Source: Promethearchaeota archaeon
GTDB taxonomy: Archaea; Asgardarchaeota; Lokiarchaeia; Sigyniarchaeales; SOKP01
Length of the DNA: 40,707 nucleotides
Direction of reading: 5' to 3'
NCBI GenBank assembly: GCA_019894715.1
Contig: JAGXOA010000214.1
Coordinates: 1 to 40,707 of the forward strand
The notes under the pieces were generated by a model. It was not told where the DNA came from and made no database searches. It saw only the letters and a list, made by a program, of their open reading frames with translations. Shown piece after piece: positions 27,030 to 35,568 of this stretch. Position 1 is the stretch's first letter. The number at the start of each line of letters is the position of its first letter. The position numbers and the translations under genes are program-made.

Positions 27030-28526
27030 TTATAGATTTCTCAATTCAAAGAGATTAGATTCCCATCCTAATAATTCTGCATAATACCCATAATTGTTTA
27101 GCTCTTCTCCATGAAGAAAGTTATTTTCTTTTGTATTCATATCTTCAAATAAAATTACTTTTTGATTAAACTGAAGAGATGGTATTTTAATATAGCCTTT
27201 TGATGGAGTATTGCTTAAATTTAAAATTATTAGAAAATGGTTGTAAAAATCCCACCAATGATATGCAATTATGTTATCTGATAAATTGTGATTATTACTA
27301 TCCTTAAAAACGATTATTTCACATAATTCCCAATTACCACTCTTTATTTTTCTTTTAGAAATTAGAGATAATAGATTTTTATAATAGTCAAAAAGATCTT
27401 TATTTATTTCTTCAATAGGTCTTCTTTTTAATTGCACTGGTACTCTTATATTGTAACCTTTCATTTGACCTTCATATAAAAATCCCATTCCTGGAAGAGT
27501 TAAGACCAATAAAGCTGCGATTTTAGAATAGTCCTCTCCTAATTTTTTAATACTTCTTTGTTCATCATGATTCTCAATAAATCTAACTAATTTTTTTTGA
27601 TAGGACATATCTGCCTTGAGATGATCCTTTATACCTTTAATATCTTTAGCTGCAATTCTATCATATAATCTCTTATCATAACAAAAGTCAAATCCTTGTT
27701 GAATTAAGTCCCATTCCATATCCCAATATACTTCAGCAATAAATTTAAAATCTGGATATTTTTCTTTAACTTTTAAGATAACTTCTATCCAAAACTCTTT
27801 TTCAAGTGGATTGCCTGTTTTATCTTTCCAAGTTCTTTTAAATATATCATTGGTTAATAACATAGCCATGTCACACCGAACAGCATCACATTGTTCTGCG
27901 ATTAAAAGAAGTGTATTGATAGTTTTATTTCTAGCATCTGGAGAAAAAGCATTAATTTGTACTGTATCCGTCCATGAAGGAAAATTAGGATCTCTCCCAT
28001 GGGCATAAATTACTCCATATTTCGAGAAATATTCATCAGGTTTCATCATTAAATCCTCTAACGTTCCTTGTATAAATACATTAGATTTTTCTAACATCCA
28101 AAGATGATCTATTGCCACATGATTTGGTACATAGTCTAGCATTAATTTAATATTTCTTTCAGCTAATTTTTCTCGAAATTCTACTAATGCCTTATTTCCA
28201 CCTAATCTAGTATCTATATGATAATAATGTATTGCATAAGGAGAACCTATAATATCATCTTCTCTAAAATCATCTAAAGCTTTATGAAATTCTTCTTGAA
28301 GTCCTAAATGTTCTGAAGCAATTCTTTTACTTGTTGGACTCCGCTCCCAAACACCCATCAACCATACAACATTAAAATTTTTTAGATATTTTTCAATGAT
28401 TTCATCAGGAATCGTATTAAGTTTAATATCTTCATGATATTCCTCAGAAAGCTCATTTAACCAAGGTATTGTGTTAATTTCTAAAATATTTGGATGAGAT
28501 ACCCAATTTTTATTTAATTGTGCCAA
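27030..28526 (-). CDS. GH13 alpha-amylase-family glycosidase
   Basis: A (beta/alpha)8 enzyme with all four GH13 regions: I DYVPNH (about 131-136), II AVRCDMAM (nucleophile Asp), III FIAEVYWD (acid/base Glu) and IV FIENHDEQR. A small C-terminal beta domain follows. There is no signal peptide, so it is likely cytoplasmic and acts on stored or imported alpha-glucans. Substrate specificity (amylase, glucanotransferase or other) cannot be told. At 498 residues it is of ordinary size. The start is TTG 28526, without a clear ribosome binding site. It converges with glmS. Confidence 0.88.
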   Translation of the reverse strand: MAQLNKNWVSHPNILEINTIPWLNELSEEYHEDIKLNTIPDEIIEKYLKNFNVVWLMGVWERSPTSKRIASEHLGLQEEFHKALDDFREDDIIGSPYAIHYYHIDTRLGGNKALVEFREKLAERNIKLMLDYVPNHVAIDHLWMLEKSNVFIQGTLEDLMMKPDEYFSKYGVIYAHGRDPNFPSWTDTVQINAFSPDARNKTINTLLLIAEQCDAVRCDMAMLLTNDIFKRTWKDKTGNPLEKEFWIEVILKVKEKYPDFKFIAEVYWDMEWDLIQQGFDFCYDKRLYDRIAAKDIKGIKDHLKADMSYQKKLVRFIENHDEQRSIKKLGEDYSKIAALLVLTLPGMGFLYEGQMKGYNIRVPVQLKRRPIEEINKDLFDYYKNLLSLISKRKIKSGNWELCEIIVFKDSNNHNLSDNIIAYHWWDFYNHFLIILNLSNTPSKGYIKIPSLQFNQKVILFEDMNTKENNFLHGEELNNYGYYAELLGWESNLFELRNL

Positions 28527-28680
28527 TTTTATTCAATCAATTTTAGTATTTTGGTCTTTGAAGATATTATAATGTAGTTTAGTATTTATTTTAATTGGAA
28601 GTAGTTTTTTATATAAAAATAGAATTCAAACAGAATATTGCAACATAAAAATTATATGTTAATTTATTATTCATATTATT

Positions 28681-29163
28681 ATGGTAAAATTCACGAATTC
28701 TATAATCATTAATAAGTCTCTTGAAACAGTATGGAAAGCATATATAGATCCTCAGAATATGCTATGTTGGACAAATAATCTTGAAAAAGTAGAAGTTATA
28801 AAAGGTAAATTCGGAGAAGTGGGTGCTATTGCACATTTACATTATATTGAGAAAGGACGCTTATATATTTTAGAAGATAAACTACTTGATTATGAATTTG
28901 AGAAAAAAATAAAATCTCAAGTTAAAGGACAAGGAATGAATATTGAAGTCCAATCAAACTTTAAATCACAATATAATGATACTGAAATATCAATAACTTG
29001 GGATGGTACAAGTGAAAAATTCATAGTGAAAATTATTCTCAATTTACTTCAAAGAAAAATTAAAAAACAAGCTCAAGCAGAATTAAGCTTATTTAAGAAA
29101 TTAGTTGAAACTTATGGAATAAATTTTCCTGAAAAAACTACAAAAAAACAGAATGAAGAATAA
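28681..29163 (+). CDS. SRPBCC (START-like) domain protein
   Basis: A 160-residue helix-grip protein. The start (KFTNSIIINKSLETVWKAYI, then DPQNMLCWTNNLEKVEVIKG) is typical of SRPBCC proteins related to polyketide cyclases and ligand carriers. It ends in the long C-terminal helix KKQAQAELSLFKKLVETYGI. It probably binds a small hydrophobic ligand. The message looks leaderless. It is followed by a small membrane protein gene after 124 nt. Confidence 0.78.
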   Translation: MVKFTNSIIINKSLETVWKAYIDPQNMLCWTNNLEKVEVIKGKFGEVGAIAHLHYIEKGRLYILEDKLLDYEFEKKIKSQVKGQGMNIEVQSNFKSQYNDTEISITWDGTSEKFIVKIILNLLQRKIKKQAQAELSLFKKLVETYGINFPEKTTKKQNEE

Positions 29164-29287
29164 TTGACATTCAGTAGGGTTAAAAATAATCGTTATAGAA
29201 AGTCTTTTTTTATCTCTATAGAAAAAGAGAAGAATTTATATAGGTTATCTTAGAAACCTATTTTTTGAATATTTAATTTATAAAAAT

Positions 29288-29521
29288 ATGTCTACCTCAT
29301 CTAAAAAAGTATTGATGATATCAGGAATATGCATAATTTTTGGAGGAATAATTCTATTCTTCACAACATTCTCTAGTTCTAAAGCGTTCTTTGAGGAAGG
29401 ATTTATAAGAGCGATTGGAGGTATAATAATAATTGTTTTAGGCATTGTCATATTATTTATAGGAGGAATTTCAATGCTATTATCTAAAAAGGATAATATT
29501 AGCTCTAAACCTTCAATATAA
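29288..29521 (+). CDS. Small two-helix membrane protein
   Basis: A 77-residue protein with two strong hydrophobic segments (about 8-27 and 40-65), joined by a short Ser/Lys/Glu-containing loop, and a polar tail. Function unknown. It lies downstream of the SRPBCC gene on the same strand, with no evident ribosome binding site. Confidence 0.6.
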   Translation: MSTSSKKVLMISGICIIFGGIILFFTTFSSSKAFFEEGFIRAIGGIIIIVLGIVILFIGGISMLLSKKDNISSKPSI

Positions 29522-29593
29522 CATCTTTTTAATTCTTTTTAATCTATTTTCAATAATTACATAATTTTATTATTTTATCATCTAGGTGATACT

Positions 29594-29680
29594 ATGAAAC
29601 ATATATATGGTCGTGAAAGTGGACTTTCACGAAGATTTCCATTAAATTGTATTTCTTTTCCATGTAATAATTTTTTTTAA
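29594..29680 (+). CDS. Possible 28-residue peptide with strong ribosome binding site
   Basis: The frame starts MKHIYGRESGLSRRF and ends with CISFPCNNFF. GGTGAT lies a few nt before the ATG (AGG at 7 nt), one of the best sites in the window. Within the frame, 29611-29632 is a perfect inverted repeat. It could be a small protein, a leader peptide with a regulatory hairpin, or a gene remnant. No gene follows on this strand until 31984, which argues against attenuation. Confidence 0.35.
   Translation: MKHIYGRESGLSRRFPLNCISFPCNNFF
29611..29632. repeat. Perfect 10-bp-arm inverted repeat
   Basis: TCGTGAAAGT and ACTTTCACGA separated by GG. It is more GC-rich than its surroundings and lies inside the 28-codon frame. 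It may be an operator or an RNA hairpin. Confidence 0.6.
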
Positions 29681-29778
29681 TTTTTTATGAAGAACTCAAA
29701 TGTGATCTTTAAATTTATGAAATATCTAACTTTTTTTGTAAAAGAAAAAAAATAATCAAATATTGTGAAGAAAATCCG

Positions 29779-30225
29779 TTAATCATTCCAAGGATTGTCC
29801 ATGAATTCAATTAGAAATTGACAACATTCCCCTCCTTTCACAATTGTTTGCTCTTCTTTGACATTGATTTCAATACCGAACACTTTTTCCAATCCGTATT
29901 TTTTACTCAATAGAGAACATCTACAAATAAGCGGTGTCGTAATAATTTTTTCCTGCACTAAATCACACCCGCATTTACTATAGAAAACATGATATGTCTT
30001 TGGAGAAAGAAGTTGGAAGGTTGTATCGGGCATATTTTTGGTAATTTCTTCCAAAAAGGTTTCTAAAGAAGTAGCATTCGCTCTAGCTTTACAATATACA
30101 GATACAGGGAACGAATCGGCACAATTCTTACCACATTCTTTTAGGATTATATCCTGATTCTCTGGCGTTAATTTATTTAATCCTCTTTCTAATCCTTTTA
30201 ACCAAGTTTCAAGTAGTTCGTTCAG
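29779..30225 (-). CDS. Small Cys-rich conserved protein (DUF6144-like, CTG start)
   Basis: The full frame gives 148 residues with ordered cysteines: KECGKNCA (about 31-38), a single Cys in VYCKARA, KCGCD, CRCS and GECCQF. The layout of a CG-x-C start, a C-x-C pair, a second C-x-C-S and a final Cys before the last strand resembles a widespread family of small Cys-rich proteins, which I believe is DUF6144; the name is from memory. It may bind a metal cluster. A TAA directly precedes CTG 30225, and AGGTG lies upstream (AGG at 11 nt). No ATG, GTG or TTG exists before TTG 30054, which would delete the first third. Confidence 0.65.
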   Translation of the reverse strand: MNELLETWLKGLERGLNKLTPENQDIILKECGKNCADSFPVSVYCKARANATSLETFLEEITKNMPDTTFQLLSPKTYHVFYSKCGCDLVQEKIITTPLICRCSLLSKKYGLEKVFGIEINVKEEQTIVKGGECCQFLIEFMDNPWND

Positions 30226-30383
30226 TTAACTTAGCACCTTTATTAACAATAATCGAGATATTCTACAAATTGTAAATTCTGCAACATTTATAAATATAAT
30301 CCGTTTATTGATTATAATTGACATTATTCAAATAAATAACCTATGTTTCTCAACTTGCTTTGGTAAAAGAAATCATATTTTTT

Positions 30384-30396
30384 AAAAAAAAAAAAA
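30384..30396 (-). terminator. Oligo-T terminator of the metalloprotease gene
   Basis: Thirteen consecutive T in the minus-strand transcript, about 20 nt after the stop codon at 30414. Confidence 0.6.
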
Positions 30397-30413
30397 GAGA
30401 TTTAAGGAATAAT

Positions 30414-31439
30414 CTAATTTGAATAGGTTGCTAACTTTGTTGCAATTGTACTCACATGTCCTCCATCAAAGATCTTTCCACTACCAAATCTGGCTAACCA
30501 ATAGTCCATTACAGAGGGTCTTTTATCAGTTGTATCTCCTGTGCTGTCGATCTCTCCCTCTAAATCAGTACCTCCTCTATCAGCATTACCTTCACCTGTA
30601 ATTCCATAGATATGACCTACTTCATGCATGATTACACTTAATATTCCATTTATACCTAAATTCCAAGTTAATTGTTGGTAGATGTATGCCAAATTTAGAA
30701 TTACAAAGTTAGAACCATAAGCCATACCTTGTACCCCAACATCTAATGATGGTTTATATGTGAAGAAGATAGCTATATGAAATTTTGAAGAAATATTATA
30801 ATTTATTCCCCAATTCTTCATATCTGTCATATCTTTTCCATTATAACCATTAGAATCATAATCACACCAATCTACTTCGTATTTTGTATTAAAGTTAATA
30901 TTAAAATATTGTCCAAATCCTTCATTAAGAGCTGTATAAACAGAAAATACTAAAATTTCTGGTGTACGGAAAGTCCATGTTAAATGAGACCATGCACTTA
31001 TATCATATATAATTTTCACATTTACATCATATTCTCCAACAGCAATATTATATGTAAATTCTCTTTTGGTAGTGTAGGTCCCACTAGATGAAGATGTAAC
31101 TGTTCTTATTTTGAATTGATAAACTCCTTCGGTATTCATTTGAATCCATATCTCTTTATATCCATGTCCATCAACTCGAGCAACATATTGATATTCTTTT
31201 CCATTTTTATAAATTTCAATATATGCCATATCATATGATCCAATAACATCAGGAGTAGTCCAGCTAAGCTTCACTTTTTCCCCAGGTTTCATCTTAGTTC
31301 TATCAAGAGTTGGATTAAGATTATATCCGGCACTTGAACTTTTGATAAATCCTATGTTGAAAATAAGAAATGTATTTAAAACTAAAAGTATGAGAAGAAA
31401 CTTAGATTTAAATTTTTTAAAATTCATTGATCTTTTCAT
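30414..31439 (-). CDS. Secreted metzincin-like zinc metalloprotease
   Basis: A 341-residue protein with a signal peptide (basic start, hydrophobic 13-31, then SSSAGYN). A beta-sandwich domain (about 40-135, LDRTKMKPGEKVKLSWTTPD) is followed by a protease domain. The zinc motif HEVGHIYG is at about 270, with MHE before it. SVMDYW at about 308 is a good Met-turn, pointing to the metzincin clan. The third ligand expected three residues after the motif's Gly (HExxHxxGxxH/D) is Gly here, so the third zinc ligand must lie elsewhere or the site is altered. It is extracellular or cell-surface. AGG lies 10 nt before the ATG. Confidence 0.82.
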   Translation of the reverse strand: MKRSMNFKKFKSKFLLILLVLNTFLIFNIGFIKSSSAGYNLNPTLDRTKMKPGEKVKLSWTTPDVIGSYDMAYIEIYKNGKEYQYVARVDGHGYKEIWIQMNTEGVYQFKIRTVTSSSSGTYTTKREFTYNIAVGEYDVNVKIIYDISAWSHLTWTFRTPEILVFSVYTALNEGFGQYFNINFNTKYEVDWCDYDSNGYNGKDMTDMKNWGINYNISSKFHIAIFFTYKPSLDVGVQGMAYGSNFVILNLAYIYQQLTWNLGINGILSVIMHEVGHIYGITGEGNADRGGTDLEGEIDSTGDTTDKRPSVMDYWLARFGSGKIFDGGHVSTIATKLATYSN

Positions 31440-31571
31440 TAAGATTTAACCTCTATTAATAATTTATTAAATTTCATTATGAACTACTAGTTTTTAAGAG
31501 ATATTTAAATCAGATCAGGACTAAACTTAGACAAATTCTAATCTTTATAGAGGGATCAGGACCAAAATTCG

Positions 31572-31760
31572 TCAAATTAGATAATAATAAAAAATTACAA
31601 ATTCTTCTTTAAAATAATATATTCTTTTGTTTTGATGCCAATTTTCTATTCGCTCAGCTAACGCAAAATTATACAAGAGACGACATTTCTCAGATAATAC
31701 CCAGAACAAGTGTTCTTATTCCTTCGAAGGATTTATCCTAATCTTTTGCGTGAGCTTCAT
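31572..31760 (-). pseudogene. tnpB 5' fragment with in-frame stop
   Basis: Starts MKLTQKIRINPSKE, has TAA at codon 15 where the related copy has CAA (Gln), then continues in frame with EHLFWVLSEKCRLLYNFALA and ERIENWHQNKR, the standard TnpB N-terminal domain. Recognisable similarity ends near 31610; the remaining frame is AT-rich filler. The RuvC domain is absent, so it is inactive. Confidence 0.88.
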
Positions 31761-31829
31761 TACTATAATTAGAGAGTATGAATAGAGAAAAAGTGGGAGG
31801 GTGTGATGGTTTACCAATTTTTTTACTAT

Positions 31830-31871
31830 GCTCAATTCATCCCCTCCCTAAAGGGAGGGGTCTTCTTGAGC
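31830..31871. repeat. Left-end hairpin of TnpB-element copy 3
   Basis: Outer arms GCTCAA and TTGAGC and inner arms CCCCTCCC and GGGAGGGG pair around TAAA, with a 5-by-5 internal mismatch. It is the same position and fold as at 134-173 and 5529-5570. Confidence 0.85.
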
Positions 31872-31983
31872 AATTATGATAAAGTCTTTTTCATCAAAAA
31901 GTATGATTCTAAATTTTTATATTACAATTATGTTATTATTAGTATAAAGGAAAAGGAATTTATCTTTAAAGAGGAATGATAGT

Positions 31984-33780
31984 ATTTCTGCAATTAATCT
32001 GAATAAAATAAAGGAAGATATAACATCTGGAAATTATGAAAAAGCTTTAGACAACTTAATTTCATTAATTAATGATGATAATTCTTTAATCTTAAAAGAT
32101 ATTTTAGAAGGAATTCAAGAAATTCAAAATAAGGGCAATTTTTTATCAAAAGAACACTTAGAAAAGATTAAACCATTAATCGATTCTTATGATGAAAATG
32201 TACAAGAATTATCAATCAAATTGTATATTAACGCAATAAATAACAATTTTAACCTTATTAATAAAGAGTTTAATTACATATTATCAAGATTAAGTCATTT
32301 TGAGCAAATAGTTAGGGAAAAATTTATTATTTTTCTTATTAATATCTTTGGTAAAAATCCTGATTTTGAAAAAAAAATAATCATTGGTCTGATAGGATGT
32401 TTAAAGGACGAATTTTGGAATATAAGAATTCGGATTATGGAATTTTTTAATAATATTATCGATAAAAGATCTAAATTTTTTAAAGATTTTGATAAGGAAC
32501 TTATAATTCTATTAGAAGAAGAGGATCTTGACGTCAAATGGGAGACTTTGGAATTTCTATTTAAATATATTATCGAAATGTATTCAATTAATGAAATTAA
32601 AGAATTAATAAACTCAATAAGAAATAACAATTGGGTAGTACAAGAAAATATTATATTTTTGATTAGTAGGATTGGGATAAAGGAGAAAAATTTAATTAAA
32701 CCTATAACTAAAGATATCATATTATTTCTTGATCATGATGACTTTCTTGTAAATAAAGCTATTTTTAATTCAATTAAAGAGATCATGGAATATCATGTAG
32801 ATCTATTTGATGAAGCTTTTTTTTTCTATTTAAATGATGATGAATTTGATAATTTAGAAGCAATCGAAAATCTTTTAAAATTTTCAATTAACAAACATGG
32901 TTTTTTAAGATTTTATTATTTATTTATGACAATTACGCTTATAAATATTCAAATTACAGTTACTTTCACAAATATTGTTAAAAAATTATATTTAGAAAAT
33001 CCTAAATTTGTTGAATCCCTATTTTCGCAGTTAGGTAAAATTGTTTTAAATAAAATTGATATGAATATTTACACAAAAATGAGAATGTTTTTAAAAGCAG
33101 TTCCAAAATATCATATTTATTTGGATATATATCATACAGTAAATGAATTAGAAAAATTTGAGGATTTTGAAGCAGATTCTTTGAGAAAAGAATTGTTAAC
33201 TTTTCTAAGTGAGATGATACCTGAATTAGATTATGTAAATCTAAGTGAATGGTTGTCATTAGAATTAAAAAAGAGAGAAATTCATATAGATGAGATATGT
33301 TCCAAATATAACATTCATAGATCTAAAATTATGGATATTTTGTTAATGCTGTTGAATAAGAAGATGATTGAAGCAAATATTTCTAATAATATTGTAATGT
33401 CAATCAAACATATAAAAAAACCAAAAGATGACTTATTATTCCAAAAACAATGGAAATACATTCATAAATCTAAGCATTTCCAATCTGTAATTACATTATT
33501 TATACAAATCAAAAATATATCCACAGATAAAATTATAAACTTAAATATAATTTTAGATTATCCCAAAGATTTATTTATAAAAGGAAGATCTGATTCTAAA
33601 ATGGATAATATCCCAAAAATATTAAACCCCGGTCAAAATGTTATACTTAATTGGAATTTTCTGAAACATTTTGATGAAAGTTCTGGAATCATCTCTAGAA
33701 GACTAATTATTATTGCTCTTTATAAAAAATTTAATAGAATTTTCACAATAAAAAAGGAATTAGAAATATTGTTAATATAA
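31984..33780 (+). CDS. HEAT-solenoid protein with wHTH and beta-sandwich C-terminus (ATT start)
   Basis: A 598-residue protein. Residues 1-360 are HEAT-like helical repeats (VREKFIIFLINIFG, IRIRIMEFFNNII, VKWETLEFLFKYI). A winged-helix-like segment follows at about 420-475 (SLELKKREIHIDEICSKYNI). The last 110 residues form a beta-sandwich (FQSVITLFIQIKNISTDKII, LNPGQNVILNWNF). This order loosely recalls vesicle-coat adaptins with an ear domain; that is inference. The first 79 codons, after a TAA at 31945, contain no ATG, GTG or TTG, yet read as continuous helical protein. AGG lies 9 nt before ATT 31984, the chosen start. TTG 32221 would cut off two repeats. Confidence 0.75.
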   Translation: MSAINLNKIKEDITSGNYEKALDNLISLINDDNSLILKDILEGIQEIQNKGNFLSKEHLEKIKPLIDSYDENVQELSIKLYINAINNNFNLINKEFNYILSRLSHFEQIVREKFIIFLINIFGKNPDFEKKIIIGLIGCLKDEFWNIRIRIMEFFNNIIDKRSKFFKDFDKELIILLEEEDLDVKWETLEFLFKYIIEMYSINEIKELINSIRNNNWVVQENIIFLISRIGIKEKNLIKPITKDIILFLDHDDFLVNKAIFNSIKEIMEYHVDLFDEAFFFYLNDDEFDNLEAIENLLKFSINKHGFLRFYYLFMTITLINIQITVTFTNIVKKLYLENPKFVESLFSQLGKIVLNKIDMNIYTKMRMFLKAVPKYHIYLDIYHTVNELEKFEDFEADSLRKELLTFLSEMIPELDYVNLSEWLSLELKKREIHIDEICSKYNIHRSKIMDILLMLLNKKMIEANISNNIVMSIKHIKKPKDDLLFQKQWKYIHKSKHFQSVITLFIQIKNISTDKIINLNIILDYPKDLFIKGRSDSKMDNIPKILNPGQNVILNWNFLKHFDESSGIISRRLIIIALYKKFNRIFTIKKELEILLI

Positions 33781-33794
33781 TTAGTATTATATAT

Positions 33795-35483
33795 CTAGAG
33801 ATTGACTCCATCCATTAGATCTATTCTTCCACTTTTATCATCTTCAGCTTTTGGATCCGGAAATGCAATATAAACCCATTTAATCATATCTTGAAGTGTA
33901 TAATGACCATCCCAAGGCATTCCTATTGATTGAATATTATGTTCTCCAATTCTAGGGAATCTATTTGCTCCTAATAATGATAATTCTTCAGATACATCTT
34001 TAACAAAATCATCTGAACCATAAATAGATACCGTTTGTAGATATTGTTGTAATTTTTCTTTTCTTATAGAATATATTAACTCCTGTATATTAGAAATTCT
34101 TGTTACTACAACAAAACGATCTTGGCACATGTCTACTTCCATCATGGAAGGTAAATCTCGTAAATAAATAACAGTCCAATCTAATTTTTCTTTAGTAGGA
34201 AAATAAAGAGTTGCTCTTTTTTTAAAAGCATATTTCGTAAGGAAATATTCTCGTTTTTTATTCGTTTGTAATCCATCTGCTTGAGTTAGATGACTACGGG
34301 GTAGTTTAATGTCTGCTTCTTTTAATCCTTCTGCTAGTAATTTAGCAAATCCTTTTGTTGATAAATCGGATATTTCGTTTTTAAGTAATTTCATAGAACG
34401 TTGCATCTGTGTAACAAGATTATTAGAATCTGAATTTTCAAAGATATCATTACCATTACTATGTAATAATTTTTCAATTTGAGAAAAATCATCTAATTCT
34501 CCGTTTAAATTTTGTAATGATTGTCCATTAATTTCCCTAATATCAATTTTTTGAGGTTTTTCTACGATATATATAATTCTTGGGCTTAAACATGCTTTTT
34601 GATTCCAATAGACTAAATCTAATGCAATTTTATTAGCAGCATCTATCATTTGATCTCTATTTTTGAATATATCATCTGAAATAACACTAAAAGAAAGCTT
34701 AGGGCCATGATCAATTATTTTTATCCCAAATCGATTTGCTCTTTTTCTTATATCTTCAATTGATTGTATCCCTCCCCAAGCTAAAACACAATCAACATAT
34801 CCTGAATTAAATAATTCATTATAAATATCTACTTGGCTTCCTTTCCAATAGATTGCAGCTATTTCCTTTGCTATTTTTTTATCAATATCAAGGATTGATT
34901 CACATAATCTAATTAGAAAATAAGGTTCTCCATGAGACAGTTTGATTAGATTTACATTTTTAGTTATAAGTCCAAAATATAAAGTTAATAAACCTAGATT
35001 AAAAGCATTACCGGCTAGATTATGAAAAACTAATCCCCTAGGTTGAGCATGGATTCTAGTATTACCTTTGGGAATCCAATCCTCTAAATACTTTTTACCT
35101 CCAATTTCTCCAAGTAATTGAGCTTCTGCAACTTTTTTATCACACAACATAAGGGTTGCCATAAGTTCAATTTCTATTAATTTTTTTGATTGACCTGTTA
35201 TCATTGGGAGGACGTCTAATGCTTCTTTTCGAAGATCATAAAAAGGATCACGCCAAAGAGAACCCAATTGATCAATAAAATCTAAAACATCATCAATATC
35301 TCTGTCATGAGCTCTTCTTTTTTTTAAAGCTATTGTTTGTGCTGTTTTTAAAACTTGACTTTTATTAAATACAGGAAATTCAATTTCTAAAACATCATCT
35401 TGACGTTTAATTTCTTCCTTTGTTGTATTTTCCGAGAAAATAGATTTAAAAATAAAACCTGGAAGATTAATTTTTTTTTTCAT
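33795..35483 (-). CDS. luxC: LuxC-like acyl-CoA (fatty-acyl) reductase
   Basis: An aldehyde-dehydrogenase-fold reductase of the LuxC family that reduces an activated acyl group to the aldehyde with NADPH. The central GLVFHNLAGNAFNLGLLTLY and KLSHGEPYFLIRLCES, and the catalytic cysteine in YWNQKACLSPR (about 300), are clear. At 562 residues it is longer than bacterial LuxC (about 480), with an extra N-terminal region of some 100 residues. It follows the LuxE-like gene by 85 nt on the same strand. In luminous bacteria LuxC, LuxD and LuxE make the luciferase aldehyde; no luciferase is seen here, so the aldehyde has another use. Confidence 0.88.
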   Translation of the reverse strand: MKKKINLPGFIFKSIFSENTTKEEIKRQDDVLEIEFPVFNKSQVLKTAQTIALKKRRAHDRDIDDVLDFIDQLGSLWRDPFYDLRKEALDVLPMITGQSKKLIEIELMATLMLCDKKVAEAQLLGEIGGKKYLEDWIPKGNTRIHAQPRGLVFHNLAGNAFNLGLLTLYFGLITKNVNLIKLSHGEPYFLIRLCESILDIDKKIAKEIAAIYWKGSQVDIYNELFNSGYVDCVLAWGGIQSIEDIRKRANRFGIKIIDHGPKLSFSVISDDIFKNRDQMIDAANKIALDLVYWNQKACLSPRIIYIVEKPQKIDIREINGQSLQNLNGELDDFSQIEKLLHSNGNDIFENSDSNNLVTQMQRSMKLLKNEISDLSTKGFAKLLAEGLKEADIKLPRSHLTQADGLQTNKKREYFLTKYAFKKRATLYFPTKEKLDWTVIYLRDLPSMMEVDMCQDRFVVVTRISNIQELIYSIRKEKLQQYLQTVSIYGSDDFVKDVSEELSLLGANRFPRIGEHNIQSIGMPWDGHYTLQDMIKWVYIAFPDPKAEDDKSGRIDLMDGVNL

Positions 35484-35568
35484 ATTATGTTAATAAAAAA
35501 AATAAGATATAATTATTTTTAGTAAGAAAAAAAAATTAATAATTTAAAAAAAAATTTAAAATATTTTA

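Larger units (their letters stand above)
31572..31882 (-). mobile_element. TnpB element, 5' fragment
   Basis: The left end (31830-31882) and the first part of tnpB match the copy at 5410-5582 over about 150 bp. Unlike that copy, this one continues into the normal TnpB N-terminal region but ends before the rest of the gene. No right-end hairpin is visible. The left end lies about 100 bp before the HEAT-protein start, so insertion may have affected that promoter. Confidence 0.8.

Noticed and set aside
31513-31580. Two loosely similar segments beginning ATCAGGAC
   Set aside because: Similarity covers about 26 bp with many mismatches; one lies in the decayed tnpB fragment. No clear structure.
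32295-32720. 141-codon minus-strand frame inside the HEAT gene
   Set aside because: Shadow of the Lys/Ile-rich HEAT repeats; hydrophobic low-complexity translation and no start signal.
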